Assembly: GCA_028283605.1 (NCBI GenBank)
Contig: JAPWKH010000033.1
Span: forward strand, 248,001-312,000
Length of the DNA stretch: 64,000 nt
Direction of reading: 5' to 3'
Source: Arachidicoccus sp.
GTDB taxonomy: Bacteria > Bacteroidota > Bacteroidia > Chitinophagales > Chitinophagaceae
Part shown: positions 37,890-47,178 of the stretch, in pieces
Layout: every line of letters begins with the position of its first letter
Position numbering within the stretch: the stretch's first letter is position 1
Made by a program: the position numbers and the translations under genes
The notes under the pieces: generated by a model
Told to the model about the DNA's origin: nothing
Seen by the model: the letters and a program-made list of their open reading frames with translations, nothing else
Database searches by the model: none

Positions 37890-39775
37890 CTATTGATAAA
37901 CTTGCTGCTGAGCTTCCGGTAATATGCCCGCTTCAATACTGGACGGCAAATCTTTTTGATGATATAAGCGAATGGTTGCCTTTTTAAAATCATCAGATTT
38001 AGCTTTATAAATATCTTCAAAAACTTGTGGATTAAGGTCGGTCAGCGGGAACCAACTGCTTTGTACCTGTATCATTATTTTATGTCCTTTTTTAAACGTA
38101 TATAAAACATCCGGCACATGAAATTTTACAAGCGTAGGTTTATTTGGCACAAAAGGCTCAGGTTTCTCAAAGCTGTTGCGGTATTTGCCGCGCATAATTT
38201 CCGCGCGTACCAAAGCCTGGTATCCCGCAGCTTTTACCGTTTTTCCGTTGATGATAAAATCGCTTGCCGTATCGGGGTATTCATCAATTATTTTTATAAT
38301 AAAATCGGCATCTGTGCCCGAAGTGGAAACGTACAGGTTTGCTTTTACAGCGTCTGCCAACGTTATATTGCTGTCGAGCGTATTTGTTTCAAAAGTCAAT
38401 ACATCTTTTCGTTCTGAAGCAAATTGCTGGTTATCTATCATGTAAGTTATCCCTCTGTCTGCATGTACGCCGCTTTGATATGGAACAGGATTTGTCGGAT
38501 CGGAAATGTATTCGTCAAAATTATTTTTCAATGCCGGCGGATCAAATGATATTTTTTTATTTTCATTAAAGTACAATTTTGCAGGGATAATTTTTTTTGA
38601 CGGCCATTCTTCAAAGCTATTCCATCTGTTTAAGCCAACATCGTACAACAATGCTTCCGGCAAAGCGGGCATAGCCGTGTTTTTCAGATAATGCATAAAA
38701 AAGGGAAACTGTATTTTTTCCTGAAACCATTTGCTTGTATTAAATCCGAATGATATGTCTCCTAAATGATTCATATTTCTGCTTGCCCAACCGCCGTGAT
38801 TCCAAGGCCCCATTACCAAAGTATTTTGATTTTGTTTGTTCTTGTGCTCAATACTTTCATAAGTATTCATTGCGCCCCATTGGTCTTCTGCATCGTAAAA
38901 TCCGCCGGTAACAAGCGTTGCAGGTTTTACATTGTGCATGAAACGCGTAATGTCACGCGCCTGCCACCATTCATCATAATTCGGATGCATTAATATTGTG
39001 TCCCAAAACGGCACTAAATGATGATAATATTTTTCGTTTACCTGAGCAACTGTTTTAATGCTGTCCAGAAAGAAACGGTAATTATCCGTATACTCAGCAT
39101 TTAGATTAGGTAATTTATTTTTATTGGGGCCGTTAGTGGAATTGGCAAACCAATAATCAAAATCAAATTCATCCATTATAAATAATGCACCGTTATGATG
39201 CGTATCATCTCCCAAAAACCAATTGGTTACAGGCGCTTGCGGAGAAACCGCTTTAATAGCAGGATGATTTGCTAACGCAGCATTTGTGGCAAAAAATCCG
39301 GGATAAGAAATCCCCAAACGCCTACTTTTCCATTATTGTGCGGAATGTTTTTTATCAGCCAATCTACAGCATCATACGTATCTGAAGATTCATCGTGCTG
39401 TGTGCCTTTTTTGTTTTCGATAATAGGCGTGATTTCTGTCCAGCTTCCTTCGCTGTGATGTTTGCCGCGCACATCTTGATAAACAAATATGAAACCTTCT
39501 TTCATAAATTCAGATGACGGCCCTAAGGATCTCGGATATTTATCCTCTCCGTATGGCGCAACGGAATAGCAGGTGCGTTCCATCATAAACGGATACAATT
39601 TGCTCGTATCTTTCGGAGTGTAAACCGCTGTGAACAATTTTATCCCATCCCGCATCGGAATCATATATTCGTATTTGGTGTAATGTTCACGTACATAGGC
39701 TGTATCAAAAGTAGGCTGTGCAATGGCAGTTAAAACATTTAATAGGATTAATAAGGAAAGAATAATTCTTTGCAT
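37890..39775 (-). pseudogene. CocE/NonD (S15-type) hydrolase broken by a one-base frameshift
   Basis: Two overlapping frames encode one secreted hydrolase of about 630 residues. The first part (39775 down to about 39316) has a signal peptide MQRIILSLLILLNVLTAIAQ, MIPMRDGIKLFTAVYTPKD and QDVRGKHHSEG, then reaches GKVGVWG. The second part (37890-39317) resumes with GISYPGFFATNAALANHPAIK, the nucleophile elbow. It goes on with GGFYDAEDQWG (Asp) and GPWNHGGW (His) and the C-terminal beta-domain. Adding one base to the C4 tract at 39312-39315 (G4 on the coding strand) restores the frame exactly at the catalytic serine. Family members cleave X-Pro dipeptides or esters. It may be a true pseudogene, a sequencing error or a switchable tract. 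Confidence 0.85.
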
Positions 39776-39879
39776 ATTTTCTGTATTGAGGAAATAAAAA
39801 TACAAATAATCTTAACGAAAAATTTTCCTATTCTTTTCACAGGCTTGCGCATCATTCTTTTTACTTGAAGAAAATAAAA

Positions 39880-39887
39880 TAAATTTG
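39880..39887 (+). promoter_or_regulatory. -7 box TAAATTTG, four bases before the rarA start
   Basis: Exact TAnnTTTG match with four bases (TATC) before the ATG at 39892, predicting a leaderless mRNA. Confidence 0.6.
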
Positions 39888-39891
39888 TATC

Positions 39892-41223
39892 ATGAATTCT
39901 TCTACTCCATTAGCGGAAAGGTTAAGGCCTGCAACTCTTGACGAACTTGTAGGGCAAAAACACTTAACCGGCAAAGGCAGCATTCTTCGTACAGCAATAG
40001 AATCAGGTAAAATTCCTTCTATGATTTTGTGGGGACCTCCTGGCGTTGGCAAAACTACAATTGCCAATATTGTGGCTCATACATTGAAAGTCCCTTATTA
40101 TCAATTAAGCGCTATCAGCAGCGGCGTAAAAGAAGTGCGGGAAGTATTAGACAATGCAAAAAAACAAGTAGGAGCGGTTTTGTTTATTGATGAAATTCAT
40201 CGGTTTAATAAAGGGCAACAAGATGCTTTGCTTGGCGCAGTTGAAAAAGGAATTATAACATTGATTGGAGCAACTACCGAGAATCCTTCTTTTGAAGTAA
40301 ACTCAGCTTTGCTAAGCCGCGCGCAGGTATATGTTTTGAAGCCTTTATCATCCGAAGATTTAGTACAGCTTTTGCAGCAAGCCATTACACAAGATATTTT
40401 TTTACAGAAATTAAATATTGAATTAAAAGAAACCGAAGCATTAATAAATATTTCAGGCGGAGACGCACGTAAATTGTTGAATTTGCTGGAGCTCACGGTA
40501 AATACATTGAATGAAACCGAGCATAGCGAGGTGCCGTCCGGCAATAAAAAAAATGAAAAATATACCGACGAAAAATCTCCCCAAAAAATTATTATAACAG
40601 ATGACGAAGTGATGCATATTGCTCAGCAAAAAATAGCTTTGTATGATAAAAAAGGCGAACAGCATTATGATATTATTTCAGCATTTATCAAGAGTATGCG
40701 CGGCAGCGATCCGAATGCAGCAGTTTACTATTTGGCAAGAATGATTGAAGGCGGAGAAGATGTAAAATTCATTGCAAGAAGAATGGTCATATTTGCAAGT
40801 GAAGATGTTGGGAATGCTAATGCAAATGCATTGTTGTTGGCCAATGCAACCTTCGATGCTGTAAATAAAATCGGTTACCCGGAAGCAAGGATCATTCTTT
40901 CGCAATGCGCGGTTTATCTTGCTTCCAGCGTTAAAAGCAATGCAAGCTATGTAGCCATTAACAATGCTATTGCGCTTGTGCAGCAAACAGGAGATTTGCC
41001 TGTGCCGCTGCATTTGCGGAATGCCCCAACCAAGCTCATGAAAAATCTTGGATACCACAAAGGGTACGAATACGCTCATGATTACGATAAAAACTTTTCA
41101 GGGCAGGAATATTTACCGGAAGAAATCAAAGAAACAAAACTGTATAATCCCGGTAACAATGCACGTGAAGAGGAAATCAGGAAACATTTGAGAAATCTAT
41201 GGAAAGATAAATATGGTTATTGA
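39892..41223 (+). CDS. rarA: Replication-associated recombination protein A (AAA+ ATPase)
   Basis: Homolog of MgsA/RarA and eukaryotic WRNIP1, acting at stalled replication forks. Walker A GPPGVGKTT is at residues 48-56 and Walker B VLFIDEIHRF near 95-104. Sensor 1 is IGATTENPSFE. The C-terminal tetramer domain shows YDIISAFIKSMRGSDPNAAVYYLARM and FASEDVGNANANALLLA. 443 residues. Residues about 205-225 (HSEVPSGNKKNEKYTDEKS) form a polar insert. Single-gene unit, divergent from the frameshifted hydrolase. Confidence 0.96.
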   Translation: MNSSTPLAERLRPATLDELVGQKHLTGKGSILRTAIESGKIPSMILWGPPGVGKTTIANIVAHTLKVPYYQLSAISSGVKEVREVLDNAKKQVGAVLFIDEIHRFNKGQQDALLGAVEKGIITLIGATTENPSFEVNSALLSRAQVYVLKPLSSEDLVQLLQQAITQDIFLQKLNIELKETEALINISGGDARKLLNLLELTVNTLNETEHSEVPSGNKKNEKYTDEKSPQKIIITDDEVMHIAQQKIALYDKKGEQHYDIISAFIKSMRGSDPNAAVYYLARMIEGGEDVKFIARRMVIFASEDVGNANANALLLANATFDAVNKIGYPEARIILSQCAVYLASSVKSNASYVAINNAIALVQQTGDLPVPLHLRNAPTKLMKNLGYHKGYEYAHDYDKNFSGQEYLPEEIKETKLYNPGNNAREEEIRKHLRNLWKDKYGY

Positions 41224-41347
41224 TGCAGTGTAAGATAAGTAATTAACATTTCTTAATAAATTAAATAGCAGCCATTCATTTGTTTGAAAAAAATACAATG
41301 TACTTTTAAATAAATTTTTTCTAAACATACAAGATCATAAAATTGTT

Positions 41348-42109
41348 ATGGATAATTCTTTAACAGACAAAGAAAAAATTAAATCCATCATAGATAATTT
41401 GCAGTCGCAATTTGAGCAAAATGCATCAAATGAAAAATTGATTGAAAGCGCGCATTTGCTGATACGTGAATTGCAACAGAATCATACGCATTATTCTTCC
41501 GAGAAAAGGAATATATCTGTTGTAATGCCCGGATCTTCATTTGCTGCTGTAAATGCTGTTAAGGAGCAAATAACTATTCACAAAACAGAAGATCAAAAAA
41601 CGGAAGAAAATCCGGAACCAATCGATTTAAAAGAAGTATTACCCCAACTTCCGAAGGAGCAAGTGGAAACAATATTGCAAATCGATATAGATGTAGATAA
41701 TCATCAAAAGCCAAAAGATGTTGTGGCAGAAAAAATAAATGACTGGAATATATTCGGAACATTTGCGGAAGCTCCCACAATTGCATTATACAAATCCAGA
41801 GAACCTGAAAAAGAAATCAACGAAAAATTTTCTGCCCAGTCAAACGATTTGTCTCAATCTTTGCAAAACATTCCCATCCGAGACCTTACTACGGCTGTAG
41901 GAATTAACGATCGCTATTTGTTTATTAATGAACTATTTCGTGGCGATGAATTTATGTACGAAAGAAGTATTATTACATTAAATAAATTCAATTCTTACGA
42001 TCAGGCACACAGCTGGATAGAAAGGGAATTAAGATTAAAAATGGGATGGGATGTAGAAAATAAGATTACCCAACAATTCGAACAATTAATCAAGCGCCGA
42101 TTCAATTAA
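41348..42109 (+). CDS. Conserved hypothetical protein (253 aa)
   Basis: I know no function. The N-terminal third is helical and charged (DKEKIKSIIDNLQSQFEQNASNEKLIESAHLLIRELQ), the centre is polar and low in complexity, and the last 75 residues form a compact conserved block (IPIRDLTTAVGINDRYLFINELFRGDEFMYERSI ... YDQAHSWIERELRLKMGWD). Similar blocks occur in Bacteroidota hypothetical proteins as I recall. It lies 59 bases before pdhA on the same strand, but a -7 box stands between them. Confidence 0.75.
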   Translation: MDNSLTDKEKIKSIIDNLQSQFEQNASNEKLIESAHLLIRELQQNHTHYSSEKRNISVVMPGSSFAAVNAVKEQITIHKTEDQKTEENPEPIDLKEVLPQLPKEQVETILQIDIDVDNHQKPKDVVAEKINDWNIFGTFAEAPTIALYKSREPEKEINEKFSAQSNDLSQSLQNIPIRDLTTAVGINDRYLFINELFRGDEFMYERSIITLNKFNSYDQAHSWIERELRLKMGWDVENKITQQFEQLIKRRFN

Positions 42110-42140
42110 AAGCGCAGCGTTTTATTGTACATTAAATACC

Positions 42141-42148
42141 TATATTTG
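42141..42148 (+). promoter_or_regulatory. -7 box TATATTTG upstream of pdhA
   Basis: Exact TAnnTTTG match 20 bases before the GTG start of pdhA. Confidence 0.5.
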
Positions 42149-42168
42149 CAACTCAAATTTAATTATCA

Positions 42169-43170
42169 GTGGCTACAAATACACAATTCTCAAAAGAAAC
42201 TTATTTATACTGGTATGAACTGATGCAGCTCATTCGCCAGTTCGAATTAACGGCAGAAGAAAAATATAAAATGGCTGGTAAAATCCGCGGATTTTTCCAC
42301 GCTTATGTAGGCCAGGAAGCTATCGCTGCAGGTTGTATGACGGCAACTCGCCCACAAGATCCGTTTATTACCGCTTATCGTGATCACGGATTAGGCATTG
42401 CAAAAGGAATTTCTCCAAACGCTGCCATGGCGGAATTATACGGAAAAGCAACAGGCTGTGCTAAAGGAAAAGGCGGTTCCATGCACTTCTTCAGTAAAGA
42501 ACATTGCTTCTTCGGCGGACACGGAATTGTAGGTGCGCAAATAGGCGTTGGTGCAGGATTGGCTTTTGCGGAGCAATACAAAGGAACCGATAATGTAGCG
42601 CTTTGTTTCTTCGGAGATGGCGCTGCACGCCAAGGTGTATTGCACGAAACTTTTAATTTAGCCATGCTTTGGAATTTACCCGTAATTTTTATTTGCGAAA
42701 ATAATCATTACGCAATGGGAACTTCTGTGGAACGTACATCGAATGTTGTAGATATTTATAAATTAGCTGATGGGTACGATATGCCCGCAGATACTGTTGA
42801 TGGGATGAATCCGGAAACTGTGCATGAAGCGGTAAGCCGTGCTGTAAAGCGCGCAAGGGAAAAAGGCGGCCCAACTTTACTGGAAATAAAAACCTACCGT
42901 TACAAAGGTCATTCTATTTCCGATCCGGGAAAATACCGTACAAAAGAAGAATTGGAAGAATATAAATCCAAAGATCCGATTCAGGTAATATTGAAAAAAA
43001 TAAAGGATAATAATATTGCAGGCGAAGAGGAAATAATAGCCATAGATGCAAGAATCAACAAGGTTGTAGCAGATGCCGTTCAATTTGCGGAAGACAGTCC
43101 GTTCCCCGAACCGGAAGCTGTTTTAGAAGATATTATGGTTGATCAGAATTATCCGTATATTACAGATTAA
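42169..43170 (+). CDS. pdhA: Pyruvate dehydrogenase E1 component, alpha subunit
   Basis: Thiamine-diphosphate-binding half of E1, which decarboxylates pyruvate and acetylates lipoate on E2. The TPP motif runs from GDGAARQGVLHETFNLA to ENNHYAMGT. The phosphorylation-loop region YRYKGHSISDPGKYRTKEE is conserved. 333 residues. The start is GTG; no in-frame ATG lies just upstream, and the next ATG would cut into conserved sequence (ELMQLIRQFE). The beta subunit gene is not adjacent, unlike many bacterial pdhAB operons. Confidence 0.95.
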   Translation: MATNTQFSKETYLYWYELMQLIRQFELTAEEKYKMAGKIRGFFHAYVGQEAIAAGCMTATRPQDPFITAYRDHGLGIAKGISPNAAMAELYGKATGCAKGKGGSMHFFSKEHCFFGGHGIVGAQIGVGAGLAFAEQYKGTDNVALCFFGDGAARQGVLHETFNLAMLWNLPVIFICENNHYAMGTSVERTSNVVDIYKLADGYDMPADTVDGMNPETVHEAVSRAVKRAREKGGPTLLEIKTYRYKGHSISDPGKYRTKEELEEYKSKDPIQVILKKIKDNNIAGEEEIIAIDARINKVVADAVQFAEDSPFPEPEAVLEDIMVDQNYPYITD

Positions 43171-43175
43171 TGCTT

Positions 43176-43183
43176 TACATTTG
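43176..43183 (+). promoter_or_regulatory. -7 box TACATTTG upstream of the TPR gene
   Basis: Exact TAnnTTTG match directly after the pdhA stop and 29 bases before the ATG at 43213, so the TPR-ribH pair probably has its own promoter. Confidence 0.5.
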
Positions 43184-43212
43184 CACCGCAAAAAATAAAC
43201 ACAAAAAATTAT

Positions 43213-43905
43213 ATGGCTCAAAATCAGGTAATATCTGAAAGTAATTTAATTAATACTTGGAACAAAATTCAAAAACCTGTACTTACAGTTCTTGCAATTG
43301 TAGTAATCGTGATAGCAGGTTGGTTCGGGTACAAAAAATTCATTCAGGAACCTAAAGAAGAAAGTGCAAATACTGCATTATCAAATGTACAATTAGCTTT
43401 TCAGCAGGCAATGTTTACACCTTCAATAGATACAGCAGCATTAAAATTTGTTTTGAACGGCAATGGCCCAAGCAAAGGTGCTTTATATATTATTCGTAAT
43501 TACGGAGGTACAAATGCGGCAAATCTTGCACAATATTATGCAGGAGAAACGTATTTGCGTTTAGGAGATTATAATAACGCTGTCAAATATCTGAGTGATT
43601 TTTCTACAAATCAAAAACAAATTCAGATGATGGCTTACGGCTCATTGGGCGATGCATATAGCGAACTAAAAAAGAATGAGCAAGCTATTGACAATTACAA
43701 AAAAGCTGCTTCTCTTTTTGAAGACGATGAAGTGAATGCATCAGAATTTTTATTCCGCGCAGCATTGCTAAGCGAAGTGAGCGGCAAAACAAAAGATGCC
43801 GTAGCGTTATACAAAGAACTAAAAGAAAAATTTCCAAATTCCGTTGAAGGCTCACAGGCTGATAAATATTTAAACCGCTTGGAAGTTCAGGCCAACGAAA
43901 ATTAG
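43213..43905 (+). CDS. Membrane-anchored tetratricopeptide repeat protein
   Basis: 230 residues. One membrane segment at about 22-42 (VLTVLAIVVIVIAGWFGYKKF) is followed by a periplasmic part with at least three TPR-like helical pairs (ANLAQYYAGETYLRLGDYNNAVKYL; QMMAYGSLGDAYSELKKNEQAIDNYKKAASL; LFRAALLSEVSGKTKDAVALYKELKEKFP). The architecture resembles YfgM/ancillary SecYEG proteins. It ends 13 bases before ribH. Confidence 0.85.
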   Translation: MAQNQVISESNLINTWNKIQKPVLTVLAIVVIVIAGWFGYKKFIQEPKEESANTALSNVQLAFQQAMFTPSIDTAALKFVLNGNGPSKGALYIIRNYGGTNAANLAQYYAGETYLRLGDYNNAVKYLSDFSTNQKQIQMMAYGSLGDAYSELKKNEQAIDNYKKAASLFEDDEVNASEFLFRAALLSEVSGKTKDAVALYKELKEKFPNSVEGSQADKYLNRLEVQANEN

Positions 43906-43918
43906 TTTACATTCATAA

Positions 43919-44401
43919 ATGGCAACACAGGAAAATACAATTTTAAATAAAGGCATCCCGCAATTAAAGGATGCCTTTGTAATAATTGTGAAAACGGAAT
44001 GGAACGCTCATTACATAGATAAGCTTGAAGAAGGCTGCATAAAAGTTTTTAAAGAAAACGGCGTGCGGTTTTCAACACTCATAGTTCCAGGCGCAGTAGA
44101 AATACCTTTTGCTATCAAAACCTATTCCGAAAGCAACCAATTAAAAGCCGATGCATTCATCGCTTTGGGAATTGTGATACGCGGAGGAACGCCGCATTTT
44201 GAGTATGTATGCAATATAGTATCCGGTGGAATAACGCAATTGAATATTACGCTTCCGTCGCCGGTAATATTTGGTGTGCTTACTGTAGATAATGAACAAC
44301 AGGTAATTGAAAGAATCGGCGGCATTCATGGGCATAAAGGAGAAGAAGCTGCATATACTGTCATTAAAATGATTGCCTTAAACAGGCAAATCAACAGCTA
44401 A
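43919..44401 (+). CDS. ribH: 6,7-dimethyl-8-ribityllumazine synthase
   Basis: Penultimate enzyme of riboflavin synthesis. The core signature is [32 protein letters not shown] (catalytic His) and [21 protein letters not shown]. 160 residues is usual for the icosahedral or pentameric enzyme. It is close behind the TPR gene. Its stop overlaps by three bases the stop of convergent hisF. Confidence 0.96.
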   Translation: MATQENTILNKGIPQLKDAFVIIVKTEWNAHYIDKLEEGCIKVFKENGVRFSTLIVPGAVEIPFAIKTYSESNQLKADAFIALGIVIRGGTPHFEYVCNIVSGGITQLNITLPSPVIFGVLTVDNEQQVIERIGGIHGHKGEEAAYTVIKMIALNRQINS

Positions 44402-45156
44402 ATTCTTACGGGAATATCATTTTCCTGCATTGCTTTTTTTACTTCGCATATTTCCACTTCCTTAAAATGGAATATACTTGCGGCCAATGCAGAATCGGCA
44501 TTCGATTTCAAAAATACTTCCACAAAATGATCCACGGTCCCGCCGCCGCCGCTGGCTATTACCGGAACGGGCAAATTCTCAGCCAATTCTTTTGTTATAT
44601 CCAGCGCAAAGCCTTGTTTCGTACCGTCATGATTCATCGATGTTAATAATATTTCACCTGCGCCCAATGCTACAGCCTGTTTTGCCCAGTCGATACATTT
44701 AACACCGGTTTTTAAACGTCCGCCGTTTAAGTAAACATACCAGTTGCCGTCTTCTTCTTTTTTGGTATCAATTGCCAACACTACACACTGGCTGCCAAAC
44801 TCGGATGCTAATTCTTTTATTAAGCCGGGATTATTAAAAGCTGCGGTATTTACCGATATTTTATCGGCGCCGTTTTGTAATAATACGCTTACATCTTCCA
44901 CGGAACGGATACCGCCGCCTACCGTAAAAGGAATATTAATTTGATGTGCTATTTTATTGACTAATTCGCTGAGTGTTTTTCGTTTTTCGTTCGTTGCGGT
45001 AATATCCAGAAACACCAATTCATCAGCGCCCTGCTGCGCATATACTTTTCCTAATTCAACAGGATCTCCGGCATCTCTCAATCCTTCGAAATTGATGCCT
45101 TTCACAGTTCGTCCGTCTTTTATATCTAGGCAGGGAATTATTCTTTTTGTAAGCAT
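44398..45156 (-). CDS. hisF: Imidazole glycerol phosphate synthase, cyclase subunit
   Basis: Makes imidazole glycerol phosphate and AICAR in histidine synthesis, with ammonia from HisH. (beta/alpha)8 motifs: [107 protein letters not shown] chose ATG 45156; the frame is open 17 codons further, but that part lies over the tRNA-Cys terminator. No other his genes are nearby. Confidence 0.95.
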   Translation of the reverse strand: MLTKRIIPCLDIKDGRTVKGINFEGLRDAGDPVELGKVYAQQGADELVFLDITATNEKRKTLSELVNKIAHQINIPFTVGGGIRSVEDVSVLLQNGADKISVNTAAFNNPGLIKELASEFGSQCVVLAIDTKKEEDGNWYVYLNGGRLKTGVKCIDWAKQAVALGAGEILLTSMNHDGTKQGFALDITKELAENLPVPVIASGGGGTVDHFVEVFLKSNADSALAASIFHFKEVEICEVKKAMQENDIPVRI

Positions 45157-45180
45157 GGGAAAAAATGAAAAATAATAAAA

Positions 45181-45197
45181 CCCACGTAAAACGTGGG
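45181..45197 (-). terminator. Terminator of the tRNA-Cys transcript
   Basis: CCCACGT and ACGTGGG form a 7-bp perfect stem with a three-base loop; on the minus strand it is followed by TTTTATTATTTTTC. It lies between the tRNA and the hisF start, which supports the shorter hisF start. Confidence 0.75.
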
Positions 45198-45218
45198 CTT
45201 CAGTCATAAGGTAAATTG

Positions 45219-45289
45219 AGGTCTCGAGCGGATTCGAACCGCTGTAGAAGCTTTTGCAGAGCTCTGCCTAGCCACTCGGCCACAAGACC
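45219..45289 (-). tRNA. tRNA-Cys (anticodon GCA)
   Basis: A 71-base cloverleaf on the minus strand. Acceptor stem GGTCTTG/CGAGACC, D-loop with GAGTGGCTAGGC, anticodon loop CTGCAAA, T-arm GCGGTTCGAATCCGC, and discriminator U, the identity base of tRNA-Cys. CCA is not encoded. A -7 box lies 18 bases upstream and a terminator downstream, so it is its own transcript. Confidence 0.95.
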
Positions 45290-45307
45290 ATTTTCGTTTA
45301 GAGTTTG

Positions 45308-45315
45308 CAAAAATA
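45308..45315 (-). promoter_or_regulatory. -7 box TATTTTTG for tRNA-Cys
   Basis: Exact TAnnTTTG match on the minus strand, 18 bases before the first tRNA base. Confidence 0.5.
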
Positions 45316-45389
45316 ATCATTCCTTAGCGTTTATCAAAACAGTAAATGAATTTTATTTATTACCTTGTAAAAAAATATTTTTATAGAAG

Positions 45390-46265
45390 ATGAGCATACG
45401 AATTCCCGAAAGCGAATTGATTATCAACAGCCGCGGAGCAATCTATCATTTGGATCTAAAACCCGAAGAACTGGCACAAAATATTATTACCGTAGGCGAC
45501 CCGGACAGGGTACAGCAAATAAGTAAATATTTCGATAAAATAGAGATTACAAGACAGCACAGGGAATTCATAACACATACCGGAACGTTAGGTAAAAAAA
45601 GAATTTCCGTTATTTCAACCGGCATCGGGCCGGATAATATTGACATTGTGTACAACGAGTTGGATGCATTGGCAAATATTGATTTTTCTACCCGCACGAT
45701 TAAAGAAAAATTATCGTCCCTAAATATCATACGCATTGGTACATGCGGTTCTTTACAGGCCGAAATCCCTGTAGACAGTGCAATTGCGAGCACTCATGGT
45801 TTGGGAATTGATAATTTATTGAACTTTTATCTGCATGAAAATAATAGTGAAGAACTGGAAATTATAAACCATTTTATTCATCATACACAGATAGACAGCA
45901 AAACCAATCCATATATTTTTACGGCAGGAAGCGCTTTGCTTAGCCGCTTTACCGAAGGTTATCATCATGGTATTACCGTAACATGTCCCGGATTTTACGG
46001 CCCGCAAGGACGTATATTGCGCATTGGTTTAAGATATCCTTCGTTGATAGATTCTTTAACCACTTTCTCTTACAGTAATCATAAGATTGCTAACTTTGAA
46101 ATGGAAACAAGTGCCATGTATGGCCTTTGCAAATTATTAGGGCATCAGTGTTTAAGTATAAGCGCTGTGGTTGCAAACCGCATTTCACAAACTTTTTCAA
46201 AGGATGGCCTGCTTGCTGTAGAAAATACAATTAAAAAAGTATTGGAAAATATGGAAGCGATTTGA
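45390..46265 (+). CDS. Nucleoside phosphorylase
   Basis: Cleaves nucleosides with phosphate for salvage; uridine or purine phosphorylase family. Motifs: IITVGDPDRVQQISKYFD, FITHTGTLGKKRISVISTGIGPDNIDIV, IRIGTCGSLQ and the ribose-binding NFEMETSAMYGL. 291 residues, slightly longer than E. coli Udp. AGAAG lies just before the ATG. Which base is used cannot be told by eye. dapF follows after 33 bases. Confidence 0.9.
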   Translation: MSIRIPESELIINSRGAIYHLDLKPEELAQNIITVGDPDRVQQISKYFDKIEITRQHREFITHTGTLGKKRISVISTGIGPDNIDIVYNELDALANIDFSTRTIKEKLSSLNIIRIGTCGSLQAEIPVDSAIASTHGLGIDNLLNFYLHENNSEELEIINHFIHHTQIDSKTNPYIFTAGSALLSRFTEGYHHGITVTCPGFYGPQGRILRIGLRYPSLIDSLTTFSYSNHKIANFEMETSAMYGLCKLLGHQCLSISAVVANRISQTFSKDGLLAVENTIKKVLENMEAI

Positions 46266-46298
46266 TGTTTTTTGTGTAAAAAATACTCTTATTAAACA

Positions 46299-47081
46299 AT
46301 GAATGAAATTAATTTTTATAAATATCAGGGAACGGGAAATGATTTTGTAATGATAGATGGGAGAGAAGATTCATTAAAGTTGTCGGTCGATGAAATAAAA
46401 AAAATTTGTAACCGCAGATTTGGCATAGGCTCCGATGGATTAATCATTATCAGGAAAAGTTTTTCGGAAGATTTTGAAATGGATTATTACAACGCAGACG
46501 GTACACAAAGCTTCTGCGGCAACGGTGGCCGATGTGCTGTAAAATTTGTAAAGGAAAAACTAAACCTCTTAAAAAATGAATACCGGTTTACTGCAATAGA
46601 CGGTGTACATACAGCAACATTCGACGATAAAGATTGGGTAAATCTCAGAATGAAAAGCGTAGACAAAGTAGATTTTGCCAATCAAAGTTATGTGTTGAAT
46701 ACAGGCAGCCCGCATTATGTAAAGTTTGTAAATAATGTAAAAGAATTCAACGTAGTGGAAGAGGCAAAAAAAATAAGATATAACGATACATACAAAAAAG
46801 ACGGCATCAATGTCAATTTTGTAAGCACGATCAATGACACCACTATTTTTGTACGCACTTATGAACGAGGAGTGGAAAATGAAACTTATAGTTGTGGTAC
46901 CGGCGTTACTGCAGCCGGACTTGTATCTGCCCATAACGACAGAGGGTTTAACAGAATTGAGGTGCAGACTTTAGGCGGCAAATTAGCCGTTGAATTTGAT
47001 AAAAAAGGTGATGAGAGTTTTGATAATATTCTACTCTGCGGCCCGGCAGAATATGTATTTAAAGGAAGCATAAATATATAA
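46299..47081 (+). CDS. dapF: Diaminopimelate epimerase
   Basis: Converts LL- to meso-diaminopimelate for lysine and peptidoglycan. The two catalytic cysteines are in FCGNGGRC and YSCGTGVTAAG. The N-terminal FYKYQGTGNDFVMIDGR is typical. 260 residues. With dapD at 51.6 kb it indicates the succinylase branch, since DapD yields succinylated intermediates. Probably cotranscribed with the phosphorylase gene. Confidence 0.96.
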   Translation: MNEINFYKYQGTGNDFVMIDGREDSLKLSVDEIKKICNRRFGIGSDGLIIIRKSFSEDFEMDYYNADGTQSFCGNGGRCAVKFVKEKLNLLKNEYRFTAIDGVHTATFDDKDWVNLRMKSVDKVDFANQSYVLNTGSPHYVKFVNNVKEFNVVEEAKKIRYNDTYKKDGINVNFVSTINDTTIFVRTYERGVENETYSCGTGVTAAGLVSAHNDRGFNRIEVQTLGGKLAVEFDKKGDESFDNILLCGPAEYVFKGSINI

Positions 47082-47149
47082 TGCCGCAACTAAATTCCTT
47101 ATCGGCTGATTTCTGATAAATAATGAAAGCAAATCACAACTTAAATTTT

Positions 47150-47157
47150 TATCTTCG
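47150..47157 (+). promoter_or_regulatory. -7-like box TATCTTCG upstream of prs
   Basis: TAnnTTCG variant of the Bacteroidota box, 21 bases before the ATG at 47179. Two other genes (maeB, rplY) show the same C-for-T variant. Confidence 0.4.
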
Positions 47158-47178
47158 CGGCTAATCACTTTCAAATTT

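Noticed and set aside
45157-45207. Longer hisF start adding 17 residues
   Set aside because: That stretch is the tRNA-Cys terminator and its T-run; family proteins begin [11 protein letters not shown].
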